Shown piece by piece: positions 8,879 to 17,727 of a DNA stretch of 64,000 nt. How positions within the stretch are numbered: the first letter of the stretch is position 1; each line of letters starts with the position of its first letter. Where the stretch lies: the NCBI GenBank assembly GCA_964645835.1, contig CAZYDG010000077.1, forward strand, positions 1 through 64,000. Direction: 5' to 3'. The DNA is from CAZBME01 sp964645835. Its GTDB lineage: Bacteria; Desulfobacterota; Syntrophia; Syntrophales; UBA8958. A program made the translations under genes and the position numbers. The notes beneath the pieces were generated by a model. That model ran no database searches, was not told the origin of the DNA, and saw only the letters and a list, made by a program, of their open reading frames with translations.

Positions 8879-9814
8879 ATGAAAAACAAACGCATTACCA
8901 TTACCGGCGGGAAGGGTTTCCTGGGAAGGCACCTTCTGAAGGTATTTCAGGACGCGGGATACGGGCGGATTACCGTTGCCGACCTGCCCGAATATAATCT
9001 CGTCTGCCTGGAAGACGTCAAAAGGCTCTACCAAGAGACCCGGCCGGATATTGTTGTCCATCTGGCCGCCAAAGTCGGCGGTATCGGATTCAACCAGGCC
9101 CAACCGGGCGCCTTATTCTACGATAATATCATGATGGGAGTCCAGTTGATCCATGAGGGCTATCTGCGCAAGATCGATAAATTCGTCGCCTTGGGCACAA
9201 TCTGCGCCTATCCGAAATTTACGCCAGTCCCTTTTAAGGAAGATGACCTCTGGGGCGGCTATCCTGAAGAGACCAACGCCCCTTACGGGCTCGCCAAAAA
9301 GATGATGCTTGTCCAGTCCCAAGCCTACCGGGAACAATATGGATTCAATAGCATTTTCCTTCTGCCGGTGAATCTTTACGGTCCCGGCGACAATTTCAAT
9401 CCGGAGTCATCTCATGTTATCCCTGCCCTGATCAAGAAGTGTGTCGATGCCAGAATTCACGATGACGAAGCCATCGAAGTCTGGGGGACCGGCCGGGCAA
9501 CACGTGAATTTTTTTATGTGGAGGATGCGGCGCGGGCCATCGTCGCGGCCACTGAAAAGTACAACAAATCGGACCCTGTCAATATCGGCGCAGGGTTTGA
9601 AATATCCATCAGGGACCTTACCGAGTTGATTGTGGAGCTAACGGGTTTTAAAGGAAAGATATTGTGGAACCTGTCAAAACCGGACGGACAACCGCGCCGC
9701 ATGCTCGATACAACGAGGTCTTTTCAGGAATTTGGGTTCAAGGCCAAAACCGATTTCCGTGAAGGTCTGAAAAAAACCATCGCCTGGTATGAAGAAACCA
9801 TCGCTTTGCGATGA
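8879..9814 (+). CDS. fcl: GDP-L-fucose synthase
   Basis: A 311-residue epimerase/reductase that completes GDP-L-fucose synthesis from the Gmd product. It shows GGKGFLGRHLL (NADP binding), HLAAKVGGIGFNQAQPG, the YGLAKKMMLVQ catalytic Tyr/Lys and NLYGPGDNFNPESSHVIPAL, all typical of WcaG/Fcl. It begins 12 bp after gmd. The two upstream genes run in the same direction, so this appears to be one nucleotide-sugar operon. Confidence 0.96.
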   Translation: MKNKRITITGGKGFLGRHLLKVFQDAGYGRITVADLPEYNLVCLEDVKRLYQETRPDIVVHLAAKVGGIGFNQAQPGALFYDNIMMGVQLIHEGYLRKIDKFVALGTICAYPKFTPVPFKEDDLWGGYPEETNAPYGLAKKMMLVQSQAYREQYGFNSIFLLPVNLYGPGDNFNPESSHVIPALIKKCVDARIHDDEAIEVWGTGRATREFFYVEDAARAIVAATEKYNKSDPVNIGAGFEISIRDLTELIVELTGFKGKILWNLSKPDGQPRRMLDTTRSFQEFGFKAKTDFREGLKKTIAWYEETIALR

Positions 9815-9941
9815 TCCACCACAAATTTCGTCCAAATCGAGCGGAGAGAAGCGGGGTATTGGCCTTCCGGGTCAGGGGATTTTTCCTGTGTTTTACCTGC
9901 AAATGACACTACTGATACGAGTTGGGAAAATCCTATTTACA

Positions 9942-9986
9942 ATACCCCGCTACTATCGGAGACTGTGTCGTAATAACAGAATTTGC
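9942..9986 (-). repeat. 45 bp dispersed repeat, inverted copy
   Basis: Reverse complement reads GCAAAT, then CGACACAGTCTC, ATAG and GCGGGGTAT, the same order and spacing as at 3911-3955. Adjacent bases 9995-10035 hold a GGAGG-rich palindromic stretch (CCTCCGCTGGCGGAGG). No gene is supported between fcl and 10066. Confidence 0.7.
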
Positions 9987-10065
9987 TGTTTCATGTCCTC
10001 CGCTGGCGGAGGTGTCATGTAGTGACGGAGGTGGGGTAAGAAATATTTGTCTTTGGGTTTACCTC

Positions 10066-10677
10066 CTACTTGACATCTTGCATATTTTCTTTCCGATTAC
10101 CGGCCATGAGCGTACTGATGGTTGCCGCAATATTGCTGCTCATTGTGCCCAGCATCTTGCTGTGAGCGGCGACGAGGGCAGCATAGGTGTTGTCCCGCAC
10201 AGGCTCGGACAATGCCGTACTGCCTCCCTGTGATTGTTCATCTGCTGTGCGCCGTACCGACCAGATGGCGGTCAGCCTGGCCGAGTCTCCCGGTATGGAT
10301 TCAAAGTGCATGACATCGATGGTGACACGATACGATGGTGACACGGATACGGACTGGGGGAATACGGACGCGTAAGGTGTGCCAAGGATCAGGGAAAGAT
10401 TTTGGGCTACGACGCGGGCGATGTCGGTTTTCAGCGGCGATGCCCAGCGGTTGAATTCATCGACGGCTACCTGATGGGGTGCGACGCTCAGCACAAGCTG
10501 TGAGCGGTCGACAGCCGCCGGTACGGTGACGGGACCTACCGAAATCGTGAGATTTGACTTCGCGTTTACCGGCTGTGCCGTGGGGCTGAGTGTATATAGT
10601 TGAGGCGAAGCCGATGCGCATCCCGCTATCATTGCGGCAAAGGCAAACATGATCATCATGACTCTGAGCTTTTTCAT
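10066..10677 (-). CDS. pqiC: PqiC-like outer-membrane lipoprotein
   Basis: A 203-residue protein with a lipoprotein signal (lipobox IAGC, Cys at 20) and a PqiC/YmbA (DUF330) domain: LYTLSP near the N-terminus and VGPVTVPAAVDRSQLV and RWASPLKTDIARVVAQNL after it. PqiC is the outer-membrane partner of the PqiB needle-like MCE protein in lipid transport across the periplasm. It overlaps the pqiB stop by four bases (ATGA), consistent with coupled translation in a four-gene operon. Confidence 0.88.
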   Translation of the reverse strand: MKKLRVMMIMFAFAAMIAGCASASPQLYTLSPTAQPVNAKSNLTISVGPVTVPAAVDRSQLVLSVAPHQVAVDEFNRWASPLKTDIARVVAQNLSLILGTPYASVFPQSVSVSPSYRVTIDVMHFESIPGDSARLTAIWSVRRTADEQSQGGSTALSEPVRDNTYAALVAAHSKMLGTMSSNIAATISTLMAGNRKENMQDVK

Positions 10678-12344
10678 TTTTTCTTCTCCTGGGCTTTACC
10701 ACCAATCAGCGCTTCCGGGTGGGTTTCCAAATATTCGGTCAATGTATGGAAGGAACGGGCGGCCCGGGATACCTCCCGCAAAGCCTCCCGCAACTCCTGA
10801 CTTACCGGCGCATCCGGCCCGATCATTGTTTTGTCGACATTGGCCAGCACTCGCTCTGCCGCGTTAATAGACCGTTTCAGGTCTCTCATGGTTGTTTTCA
10901 TTTCCGGAACCACTTCAGTGTTGATAGCCCCCAGGAGTTTATTGGCCTCCTTCAATGTCTGGTCAAGGGTGGCGATGGTTTTTTTCGCGTCCGTCCCGAT
11001 TTCGTCAAAGGGTATTTTATCTATCTTGTTCAGGATCTTGGTAATCTTCAACTGTAATTCCGCCATGCCGCTCGGCATCACCGGAAGTTGCGGCGGGGTC
11101 TTTTTCCAGTCGATCTTGACCTTGGGGGCGTGGGGGAAGTAATCCAAGGCAATGTAAAGCTGTCCTGTGACTATATTCCCCACGCGCAATTGCGCCCGCA
11201 GCCCTCTGTCGATAAGCACCTGTGTTCCTTTCTCATCGGCCTTGTATTTTGTGTTGTGATCCCGCTCGGCGGCAGCGGCATTATCAAGCTGAGAGAAGAG
11301 ACGCTCCTCATAATAGGAAACCAATGCATAAGGCTTGAACGTATAGCTGTCCGGATCATAGTGAATCCCGATCTTTTTTACCTCCCCAACCTCGATTCCA
11401 AGGTAAATCAGGGGTGCGCCGACGGACAGCCCCCGTATTGATTCGTCAAAGACGAGAATGAAAGGATCATCCTTCGTATAATGCTTTGCAGTGGCCGCCT
11501 CCTGGTTTTCGTAGAGAGTAAAAACCGAATTTTCCGCCGCCGGTCCCGAAACCTGGGCGTATGGGGGCGCCTCGAAGGCAATGCCCCCTGCAAAAACCGA
11601 TAGCAATGACTGGGTACGCAGGACAAGGCCGTTTGCACCCATAGACAGATCGACGCCGCTTGCATTCCAAAACCTGGTGCTGGTCGTTACATATTTATCG
11701 TAGGGGGCATTCACGAATATTTTGATATCGAAGGACTTGCCGTCTTTTGCCAGATCGTAGCCGATGACCTGGCCGACATTAAGTCGCCGGTAATAGACGG
11801 GGGAACCGAAACCCAAGGACCAGAGACTATCCGCCTTCAGCAGGAAGTGCCGTCCTGGCTCCGTGTTTGTTATGACCGGGGGGGTATCGTAACCATTAAA
11901 GGACTTTTCATTTTCAGTAGATTTTCCGGCTTCCAGACCGATATAATTTCCGGATATCAAGGTGCCGATGCCCGTCACGCCGCTTAAACTGATGCGCGGC
12001 TGAATGATCCAAAACTTTGTGTCTTTGACCAGGAGATTCCGTGCGCTCTTGGCGATCTTTGCCTTAACAACAACATGGGAATAGTCTTCCGACAGATTTA
12101 CCGCCGTAACCTGCCCGATGTTTACATCTTTGTATTTTACGAAGGTCTTGCCAGCCTCGATGCCTTCAGCCACTTTGAAGGTGATCGTAATAGTCGGCCC
12201 TTCATTCAGAAAACGCTGTACCGCAATTCCGATGCCGACCAAAGCGGCGATGATGGGAATAATCCAAACCACCGAGAAGCGTGTTCGCTTATAAGGTACG
12301 GTATTGGCCTGCGGGATGTCCGGGACATCGTTGTTTTCACTCAT
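10674..12344 (-). CDS. pqiB: PqiB-like MCE transport protein
   Basis: A 556-residue inner-membrane-anchored protein with one N-terminal transmembrane helix (about 26-45, VVWIIPIIAALVGIGIAVQ) and three MCE/MlaD domains in series (about 50-140, 165-230, 290-400), each marked by the G-x-x-V-x-x-x-G pattern (KYKDVNIGQV, YYRRLNVGQVIG, YLGIEVGEV). A long C-terminal helical region (from 430) matches the PqiB tunnel-forming helices. The start at 12344 follows GGAGG; six extra codons upstream are unlikely. It forms a periplasm-spanning lipid conduit with PqiA and PqiC. Confidence 0.93.
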   Translation of the reverse strand: MSENNDVPDIPQANTVPYKRTRFSVVWIIPIIAALVGIGIAVQRFLNEGPTITITFKVAEGIEAGKTFVKYKDVNIGQVTAVNLSEDYSHVVVKAKIAKSARNLLVKDTKFWIIQPRISLSGVTGIGTLISGNYIGLEAGKSTENEKSFNGYDTPPVITNTEPGRHFLLKADSLWSLGFGSPVYYRRLNVGQVIGYDLAKDGKSFDIKIFVNAPYDKYVTTSTRFWNASGVDLSMGANGLVLRTQSLLSVFAGGIAFEAPPYAQVSGPAAENSVFTLYENQEAATAKHYTKDDPFILVFDESIRGLSVGAPLIYLGIEVGEVKKIGIHYDPDSYTFKPYALVSYYEERLFSQLDNAAAAERDHNTKYKADEKGTQVLIDRGLRAQLRVGNIVTGQLYIALDYFPHAPKVKIDWKKTPPQLPVMPSGMAELQLKITKILNKIDKIPFDEIGTDAKKTIATLDQTLKEANKLLGAINTEVVPEMKTTMRDLKRSINAAERVLANVDKTMIGPDAPVSQELREALREVSRAARSFHTLTEYLETHPEALIGGKAQEKKK

Positions 12345-12345
12345 T

Positions 12346-12975
12346 TCATTCCTCCATGCCATTAGCGGAATCCCAGATCAGCCGGGGATCAAAAGATTGT
12401 GCCGCAAATATGGTCAAAACGACTACTGCTGCGAAAAAGAAAATGCCGGTCCGGGGCTGCGCCGCCATGAGCGGTTTAATCTGCACCAAGGCGACAACGA
12501 AGGAAATGACAAATACGTCAAGCATGGACCAGCGGCCGATAAACTCAACGAGCCGGTATAGCCGGACCCGCTCACGGTTGCTTCTTGTTGAATGGCGCTG
12601 CACGGTTATGAGTAAATAGGCAAGCGCGATAAGTTTGGCCATGGGAATTATCACGCTCGCGATAAGGACGATAAGCGCCAAATGCCAGGACCCTGTCAAG
12701 TAAAGCAGGATAACGCCATCTATAATGGTATCTTCCTCGGAACCTACGAGGCTTATGGACGTCATTACGGGAAAGAGATTGGCCGGTATGTAGCAGATCG
12801 CTGCGGCGATGATGAGAGCCCAAGTGCGCTGAATAGCATCCTTATGGCGGGATGTGAGTTTGTGGCCGCAACGGGGACAATAGTTTCTTTCCTGGGCCGT
12901 GAGTTTGGACAACAATTTACAATAACTGCACAAGGCAAGTCCTGACGTCATGGCCATCGGTTCATGGACGGTCAT
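12346..12975 (-). CDS. pqiA: PqiA-domain membrane protein, second half
   Basis: A 209-residue protein with an N-terminal zinc ribbon (CSYCKLL and CPRCGHK, about residues 17-42) and four predicted transmembrane helices (about 53-73, 95-125, 138-160, 175-195). PqiA of E. coli carries two such units in one chain; here each is a separate gene. Its stop is immediately upstream of the pqiB start, and its start overlaps the preceding pqiA unit by four bases. Role: inner-membrane partner of the MCE conduit. Confidence 0.9.
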   Translation of the reverse strand: MTVHEPMAMTSGLALCSYCKLLSKLTAQERNYCPRCGHKLTSRHKDAIQRTWALIIAAAICYIPANLFPVMTSISLVGSEEDTIIDGVILLYLTGSWHLALIVLIASVIIPMAKLIALAYLLITVQRHSTRSNRERVRLYRLVEFIGRWSMLDVFVISFVVALVQIKPLMAAQPRTGIFFFAAVVVLTIFAAQSFDPRLIWDSANGMEE

Positions 12976-13646
12976 TGTATTGCCTCTGTGCCGTCATTAG
13001 TTTGGGTGGAATGGATAGATGACGATGCGACGCAGGAAGACCACTGCACTTGCGCCCAAATCTCTTCGGGTTCAAAATTAATCGTTATTGCCGCAAGCAG
13101 GACAATGAGAGTCCCCGTTGCAAATGTTCCCGGACCGATAACAATAGTTGCGAGATCGGCGATCTTGATCAAGGCAACGAGTATGCCGAGCATCATGACT
13201 TCGGCCATTGCCCATTCTTTTGCCAATTCAGCTAAATGAAGCAGGTCACCCACCCAACCTGGCGCTTGGCGATATCTACGAGCGGCTACCAGGACGGTAA
13301 TCGTGATTCCAATATATCCCGCCGGTGCAACAATGGCGCACAATGCAACAAGGGCAGCTGTTACCTGCTGCCCTTCATGCCACATCGTCCAGGCTCCGCC
13401 GATGATCGTCGTATGAACTTCGCGCCCGGCAACCGACAACCCCATCAGCGGGAAGGCATTGGCAATGACAAATACAATTGCCGCGGCAATTGCGAAGGCC
13501 AGAGTCCGCTTGTTGGCCCCCGGCCTGTTGGCTGCCAGCACCTTGCCGCAACGGAAGCAACGCGCCTTCCCGCGCGGCGGAATTAAGGGAAGGCGTTGCA
13601 ACAAATCACAATCGGGACAGGCGACTAGGTTTTCCGGCATCGGCAA
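12972..13646 (-). CDS. pqiA: PqiA-domain membrane protein, first half
   Basis: A 224-residue single-unit PqiA protein: N-terminal zinc ribbon (CPDCDLLQ and CFRCGKVL, residues 9-35) and four transmembrane segments. It is the promoter-proximal gene of the pqi operon (pqiA-pqiA-pqiB-pqiC, all overlapping or abutting). An ATG two codons in is an alternative start; neither has a strong ribosome site. A split PqiA is common outside enterobacteria, so I read it as normal and not as a broken gene. Confidence 0.88.
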   Translation of the reverse strand: MPMPENLVACPDCDLLQRLPLIPPRGKARCFRCGKVLAANRPGANKRTLAFAIAAAIVFVIANAFPLMGLSVAGREVHTTIIGGAWTMWHEGQQVTAALVALCAIVAPAGYIGITITVLVAARRYRQAPGWVGDLLHLAELAKEWAMAEVMMLGILVALIKIADLATIVIGPGTFATGTLIVLLAAITINFEPEEIWAQVQWSSCVASSSIHSTQTNDGTEAIQ

Positions 13647-13801
13647 CCACTCAGTTTATAGAATCTTCGCTTCTTATGAAGCCATAGTTCAGAATTCTCG
13701 ATTAATCTCAAAGCATCTCATGCATGAATATCGGGTAAAACCTTATCATGGGAGCATCTCACAGATCAATGTGAATGTTTTGGGGCGAATATTTTGGGGT
13801 A

Positions 13802-13838
13802 AAAAGAAAAAGCCCCTGCCGACTGAGCGGCGGGGGCT
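13802..13838 (-). terminator. Intrinsic terminator of small-peptide locus 1
   Basis: On the minus strand AGCCCCCGCCG, loop CTCAGT, CGGCAGGGGCT, then TTTTTCTTTTT. It ends transcription coming from the small-peptide genes at 13882-14604 before the pqi operon. Confidence 0.88.
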
Positions 13839-13881
13839 ATGTGAGAAGTTTTATGAGCGGCCTTGCGGGCATTTCAAGCAT

Positions 13882-14004
13882 TTAAAAAGTGACGGTGGTT
13901 ACGATTGTTGATTCGTAACATTCACTGATCGCTTTCTCTCCCAGGGATTCATGCTCACGTTTGTCTTTGCTTGCTCTATCCTCAGATTTGACAATTTTTT
14001 TCAT
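13882..14004 (-). CDS. Small peptide D of locus 1, unknown
   Basis: A 40-residue open frame after GAAAGGAAAGCGGAT. The N-terminal half is highly charged (KSEDRASKDKREHESLGEK) and the C-terminus is Thr/Val-rich (ESTIVTTVTF) with one Cys at residue 29. It lies between the C peptide of locus 1 and the terminator, where the other two loci have nothing. It lacks the W-x-D-P motif. I recognise no family. Support is the ribosome site, the position before the terminator and the same strand as the other small genes. Confidence 0.5.
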   Translation of the reverse strand: MKKIVKSEDRASKDKREHESLGEKAISECYESTIVTTVTF

Positions 14005-14039
14005 ATCCGCTTTCCTTTCTTTTAATTTAATCGCCAATG

Positions 14040-14118
14040 AAGCATGACAAAGATCGTCATGCCGGACTTGATCCGGCATCCAGTCATTACAATGAATTCC
14101 CGTCTCTGCGGGAATAGC
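14040..14118. repeat. Dispersed palindromic repeat (CCGGCATCC type)
   Basis: GTCATGCCGGACTTGATCCGGCATCCAGTCATT followed by GAATTCCCGTCTCTGCGGGAATA. The same repeat type (TGGATGCCGGATCAAGTCCGGCATGAC) is at 34636-34706. It splits the C and D genes of small-peptide locus 1. Confidence 0.7.
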
Positions 14119-14200
14119 AACTATTCAATATATAGTCGCCGAAGTAATAAGTAGTTGATGATCTTTGCAGCATGTTATTTGTGCACCTTAGTTACGCATC

Positions 14201-14302
14201 TTAGCGTTTTTTCGGCTCAACCGGTGTGCACATGGGATCTAACCATGTTTTACCAGCTTTCTTTGCAAATCTTTCTCTATCTTTGGCTCCTGTTTTTCTC
14301 AT
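14201..14302 (-). CDS. Small peptide C of locus 1 (W-x-D-P-x-C-T-P)
   Basis: A 33-residue peptide, basic at the N-terminus (MRKTGAKDRERFAKKAGK) with the motif TWLDPMCTP at 20-28 and a short basic tail. AGGAGG is eight bases before the ATG. The motif matches the C peptides of loci 2 and 3 (GWADPTCTPMH), although the rest has diverged. The single Cys is in the same place in all three. No known family is recognised. The strong ribosome site and the motif recurrence make a real gene likely. Confidence 0.7.
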   Translation of the reverse strand: MRKTGAKDRERFAKKAGKTWLDPMCTPVEPKKR

Positions 14303-14323
14303 GGCTTTTACCTCCTTTCTCAA

Positions 14324-14447
14324 CAGGCTGTTGAAAAGCGCCCATCTGCTGTGTTGCGCCGCAAGTTTCGTCAATCGACGTACTTATATGTACGACTCAT
14401 TCCTCAGCTTTTGCGCGCCTTGCATCTGGGCATTTTTGAACAGCCTG
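14324..14447. mobile_element. MITE-like element inside small-peptide locus 1
   Basis: A 124 bp non-coding element with inverted ends: CAGGCTGTTGAAAAGCGCCC on the left, and the complement of GGGCATTTTTGAACAGCCTG on the right (about 16 of 20 matching). It is related to the element at 786-938. It sits exactly where loci 2 and 3 have their B gene, and one end is seven bases from the ribosome site of peptide C. Confidence 0.78.
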
Positions 14448-14472
14448 CCCAAAATTATTTTTTTAAAACTTG

Positions 14473-14604
14473 CTAATGCTGTTTATAATATACCGGAGAA
14501 CGACCTGCCATATATTGACGGTTCGTCCTGTTTCTCTTTGTCGTTTTCCCCAGAATGTCTCTTTGGGGATTGAATTCGATTCTTTCGTTGCCGGTGAATG
14601 TCAT
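14473..14604 (-). CDS. Small peptide A of locus 1 (ERIEFNPQ)
   Basis: A 43-residue peptide. Residues 7-20 (NERIEFNPQRDILGK, counted from residue 6) align without gaps to the A peptides at 29771 and 45385 (ERIEFNPQKDLLGRT). The C-terminal half is basic and diverged, ending in PVYYKQH. The start at 14604 was chosen from this alignment; the ATG at 14613 is too close to AGGAG. It is the first gene behind the conserved promoter. Function unknown. Confidence 0.7.
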   Translation of the reverse strand: MTFTGNERIEFNPQRDILGKTTKRNRTNRQYMAGRSPVYYKQH

Positions 14605-14638
14605 GGTTTTCATGTCTCCTATTCATTCTTTCGAGCCT

Positions 14639-14667
14639 AAGATAATCTCAGAAGCAATTTTTAACAA
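14639..14667 (-). promoter_or_regulatory. Conserved promoter of small-peptide locus 1
   Basis: On the minus strand TTGTTA, 17 bp, TATCTT. The sequence CGATTGTTAAAAA before it and TCGAAAGAA after it recur at the promoters of loci 2 and 3. Confidence 0.72.
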
Positions 14668-14851
14668 TCGGTGGAATGATGAATGTAAGATGAGAAATGA
14701 ACGTTTATAAGGATCAGTGCATTTAATATTGGAGACCGGAGTTTATCCGATGGCATAATGAATCGACAGGAAAGAAACGGTTGACAGGGTTATAATCGCA
14801 ACCTATAGTGAAGGTAGTCGAAATTTGAGTCAATTTTATAAGGGATTGTCT

Positions 14852-17092
14852 ATGGAAAAAAAAGATTCCATAAATGTTCAAATATTGAATGAGGTCCGGG
14901 AGATTCGTAAAACCGGTGAAGAGATCAAAAAACTCGAAATGGACCGTCTCTTTGAAGAAGGGCTCTTCAGAACCCTTGAAAACAGTTCCCTCATGGGTAT
15001 CTATGTGGTCCAGGACGGCATCTTCAAGTTCGTCAATCAACACACCTACAATTACTGGGGTTATACCCGTGAAGAACTCCTCGGGATGGCTTCCATGTCC
15101 ATCGTCCATCCCGAAGACCGGCACATCGTCAAAACCTGCGCCATCGATATGCTCAAGGGAGCCCGTTTCTCCCCTTATGTCTTCCGGACCATTGCCCGGA
15201 ATGGCAGTATCCGCTGGATCACCGAAACGGTCACTACCATACACTATCAGGGCAGGCGTGCTGTTCTCGGCAATTCCATGGACATTACCGAACAGATTAA
15301 TTCCCGGAACAAGCTTGCCGAACTGGAGGCCCTTGAAGCATCCATCCTCGAAGCCATTCCCCATGCCGTTATCGGCTTGAAGAACCGGCGGATCATCTTT
15401 GCAAATGACGGCGTCAAGACCGTCTTCGGCTGGATGGCCGAAGAACTGATCGGACATCGGACACGGCGCCTCTACCGTACAGAGCGGGACTTCGAAGAGA
15501 TTGCCGGAAAACTCTACAAAACTTTGGAAACAGAGAGGACTGTCTCCCTCGAGTTTCTATGCCGGCGCAAGGACGGTAAAGACATCGTCTGTATGATCAA
15601 TGCCGCCAGAATCGGCGAGATCCTTACAGACAAACAGATTGTCATTACCTACGAGGACATCACGGATCGTAAGCAGGCTGAAGAGGTTTACAAGACCCTG
15701 GCCAACAGTTCCCAGGCAGGGGTCTATGTAGTCCAGAGCGGGGCCTTCCAGTTTGTCAACCATCACGCCGCCGCTTACGCCGGATACGGCGAAGAGGAAC
15801 TGGTCGGTATGGATTCCATGAGTCTAGTTCATCCCGAAGACCGGGCGATGGTCCGGAAGAATGCCAAAAGCATGCTTTCCGGGAAGCGAAAGGCGCCTCA
15901 CGAGTTCCGGATTATTACCAAAAACGGTGATATCCGCTGGATCATGGAAACAGTGACGAAGATACCTTTCCGTGGTGAAATGGCAGTCCTTGGTAACTCC
16001 ATGGACATTACCGAGCAGATCAGTTCCCGCGAAAAACTCGAAGAGTTGGAAGCCCTGGAGGCCTCGATCCTGGAGTCCATTCCCCATGCCGTCATCGGCT
16101 TGCAGGACCGGCGGATCATTTTTGCCAACGATGGGGTCCAGACCGTCTTCGGTTGGAAGCACCGGGAACTTATCGGTATGAGCACCCGTGTCCTCTACCG
16201 GTCGGACGAAGACTACGAAGAGATGGCCAGATCTCTTTACGGTGCCCTTGAGGAAAAGCGAACTGTCACCCTCGAATTCCCCTGCTGCCGTAAAGACGGC
16301 CGGAGCATAGACTGTATGGTAACCGCCGTACGGATCGGGGACAGTCTGCGGGAAAAGAATATCGTTATTACTTATGAGGATATTACAGATCGCAAATTTG
16401 CCGCTGCGGAACTGGAGAAATCGAGGCAACAATTACGGAGCCTCACAGCCCATCTCCAATCCATACGGGAAAAGGAACGGACCCGTATCGCCAGGGAACT
16501 CCACGATGAACTCGGCCAACTCCTGACTGCCCTAAACACGGAGATCATTCTCATGGGGAAAAAGATTCCCCCGAAGCTGACATCGCTTGTCGAAAGGACA
16601 CAATACCTCTCCAGTCTTATCGACATGACCATGGATACACTCAAGCGGATCTATACGGACTTGAGGCCGGGAATGCTGGATCTTCTGGGATTGACGGCAG
16701 CTATCGGCTGGCAGGCAGGGGACTTTGAAAAACGCACAGGCATTCGCTGCCAGGTCAGCTTCACCCCGGAAGAGATCGTCCTCGATCCTGAACTTTCCAC
16801 GGCCCTGTTCCGAATCTTCCAGGAAACCATAACCAACATCTCCCGACACGCCAATGCCTCTCTCGTTAAAGTCTCCATGAAGGCCACAGACGAGAAAGTT
16901 CAACTCATCGTTAAAGATAACGGCAAAGGGATCACCCAGGAACAGATGACCAAACCCAATTCTTTCGGTTTATTGGGCATTCGGGAAAGGGCGGAATACT
17001 GGGGTGGGGAGGTTGTCATAAAAGGAAAATCCGGTGAGGGGACGACTGTCAACGTTACAATGCCTCTGATCCAAAAGGGAGTGCCATCGTGA
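14852..17092 (+). CDS. Four-PAS sensor histidine kinase (NarL-system type)
   Basis: A 746-residue kinase without obvious membrane segments. It has four PAS domains arranged as two copies of a PAS pair (about 40-265 and 280-515); the copies share NSMDITEQI, ASILE-IPHAVIGL and IVITYEDITDRK, which shows an internal tandem duplication. HisKA_3 follows with phospho-acceptor His in RIARELHDELGQ (near 552), then HATPase_c with DNGKGIT and FGLLGIRERAEYWGG. This class phosphorylates LuxR/NarL-type regulators, and one starts within its stop codon. The start at 14852 has AAGGG upstream; a TTG 27 bases earlier is less likely. The signal is unknown, presumably cytoplasmic. Confidence 0.92.
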   Translation: MEKKDSINVQILNEVREIRKTGEEIKKLEMDRLFEEGLFRTLENSSLMGIYVVQDGIFKFVNQHTYNYWGYTREELLGMASMSIVHPEDRHIVKTCAIDMLKGARFSPYVFRTIARNGSIRWITETVTTIHYQGRRAVLGNSMDITEQINSRNKLAELEALEASILEAIPHAVIGLKNRRIIFANDGVKTVFGWMAEELIGHRTRRLYRTERDFEEIAGKLYKTLETERTVSLEFLCRRKDGKDIVCMINAARIGEILTDKQIVITYEDITDRKQAEEVYKTLANSSQAGVYVVQSGAFQFVNHHAAAYAGYGEEELVGMDSMSLVHPEDRAMVRKNAKSMLSGKRKAPHEFRIITKNGDIRWIMETVTKIPFRGEMAVLGNSMDITEQISSREKLEELEALEASILESIPHAVIGLQDRRIIFANDGVQTVFGWKHRELIGMSTRVLYRSDEDYEEMARSLYGALEEKRTVTLEFPCCRKDGRSIDCMVTAVRIGDSLREKNIVITYEDITDRKFAAAELEKSRQQLRSLTAHLQSIREKERTRIARELHDELGQLLTALNTEIILMGKKIPPKLTSLVERTQYLSSLIDMTMDTLKRIYTDLRPGMLDLLGLTAAIGWQAGDFEKRTGIRCQVSFTPEEIVLDPELSTALFRIFQETITNISRHANASLVKVSMKATDEKVQLIVKDNGKGITQEQMTKPNSFGLLGIRERAEYWGGEVVIKGKSGEGTTVNVTMPLIQKGVPS

Positions 17093-17727
17093 AGAAAATC
17101 AGAATTCTTATTGCCGATGATCATCCTATTGTCCGGGCCGGATTTAAGCAGGTCATTTCCGACACCCAGGATATAACCGTTACCGATGAAGCCAAGAATG
17201 GTGAGGAGGTCATGAAGTTGATCAGGAAAAATGATTACGACCTGGTTCTCCTCGATATTTCAATGCCGGGAAAGAACGGACTGGAGGTTCTCAAGGACCT
17301 GAAACTGGAAAAACCAAAGCTTCCCGTGATGATGCTGAGCATTTACCCCGAAGAGCAGTATGCTGTCAGGGCGCTTCGGGCAGGGGCTTCCGGATATATG
17401 ACCAAGGGCAGCGCTCCTAATGAACTCATTGTAGCCATTCGCAAGATATCTCAAGGGGGTAAGTATATCAGCTCATCACTTGCGGAAAAGCTTACCGAAT
17501 ATCTGAGTGAGGACATTTCCAAGCCTCTCCACGAAAAGCTTTCCGACCGGGAATACCAGGTCATGTTGATGATCGCTTCGGGAAAGACCGTCACCCACAT
17601 CGCAGACGAACTTTGTCTTAGCGTCAAGACGATCAGTACCTATCGGAGCCACATTATTGAAAAAATGAAACTAAAGAACAACGCTGAAATCACGCTTTAT
17701 GCTGTCCAGAATAAAATCATCGAATAG
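17089..17727 (+). CDS. NarL/LuxR-family response regulator
   Basis: A 212-residue regulator with an N-terminal receiver (ILIADDHPIVRAGF, phospho-acceptor Asp in LVLLDISMPGKNG, Lys in YMTKGSAP) and a C-terminal LuxR helix-turn-helix (about 145-205; LSDREYQVMLMIASGKTV and LSVKTISTYRSHIIEKM). The GTG start overlaps the kinase TGA stop (GTGA), so the two are coupled and surely cognate. Targets are unknown; the catabolic cluster at 20.4 kb on the same strand is a candidate. Confidence 0.94.
   Translation: MKKIRILIADDHPIVRAGFKQVISDTQDITVTDEAKNGEEVMKLIRKNDYDLVLLDISMPGKNGLEVLKDLKLEKPKLPVMMLSIYPEEQYAVRALRAGASGYMTKGSAPNELIVAIRKISQGGKYISSSLAEKLTEYLSEDISKPLHEKLSDREYQVMLMIASGKTVTHIADELCLSVKTISTYRSHIIEKMKLKNNAEITLYAVQNKIIE

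Noticed and set aside
12346..13646. Broken pqiA gene
   Set aside because: Two complete single-unit PqiA proteins with own zinc ribbons and coupled starts; a normal split arrangement.
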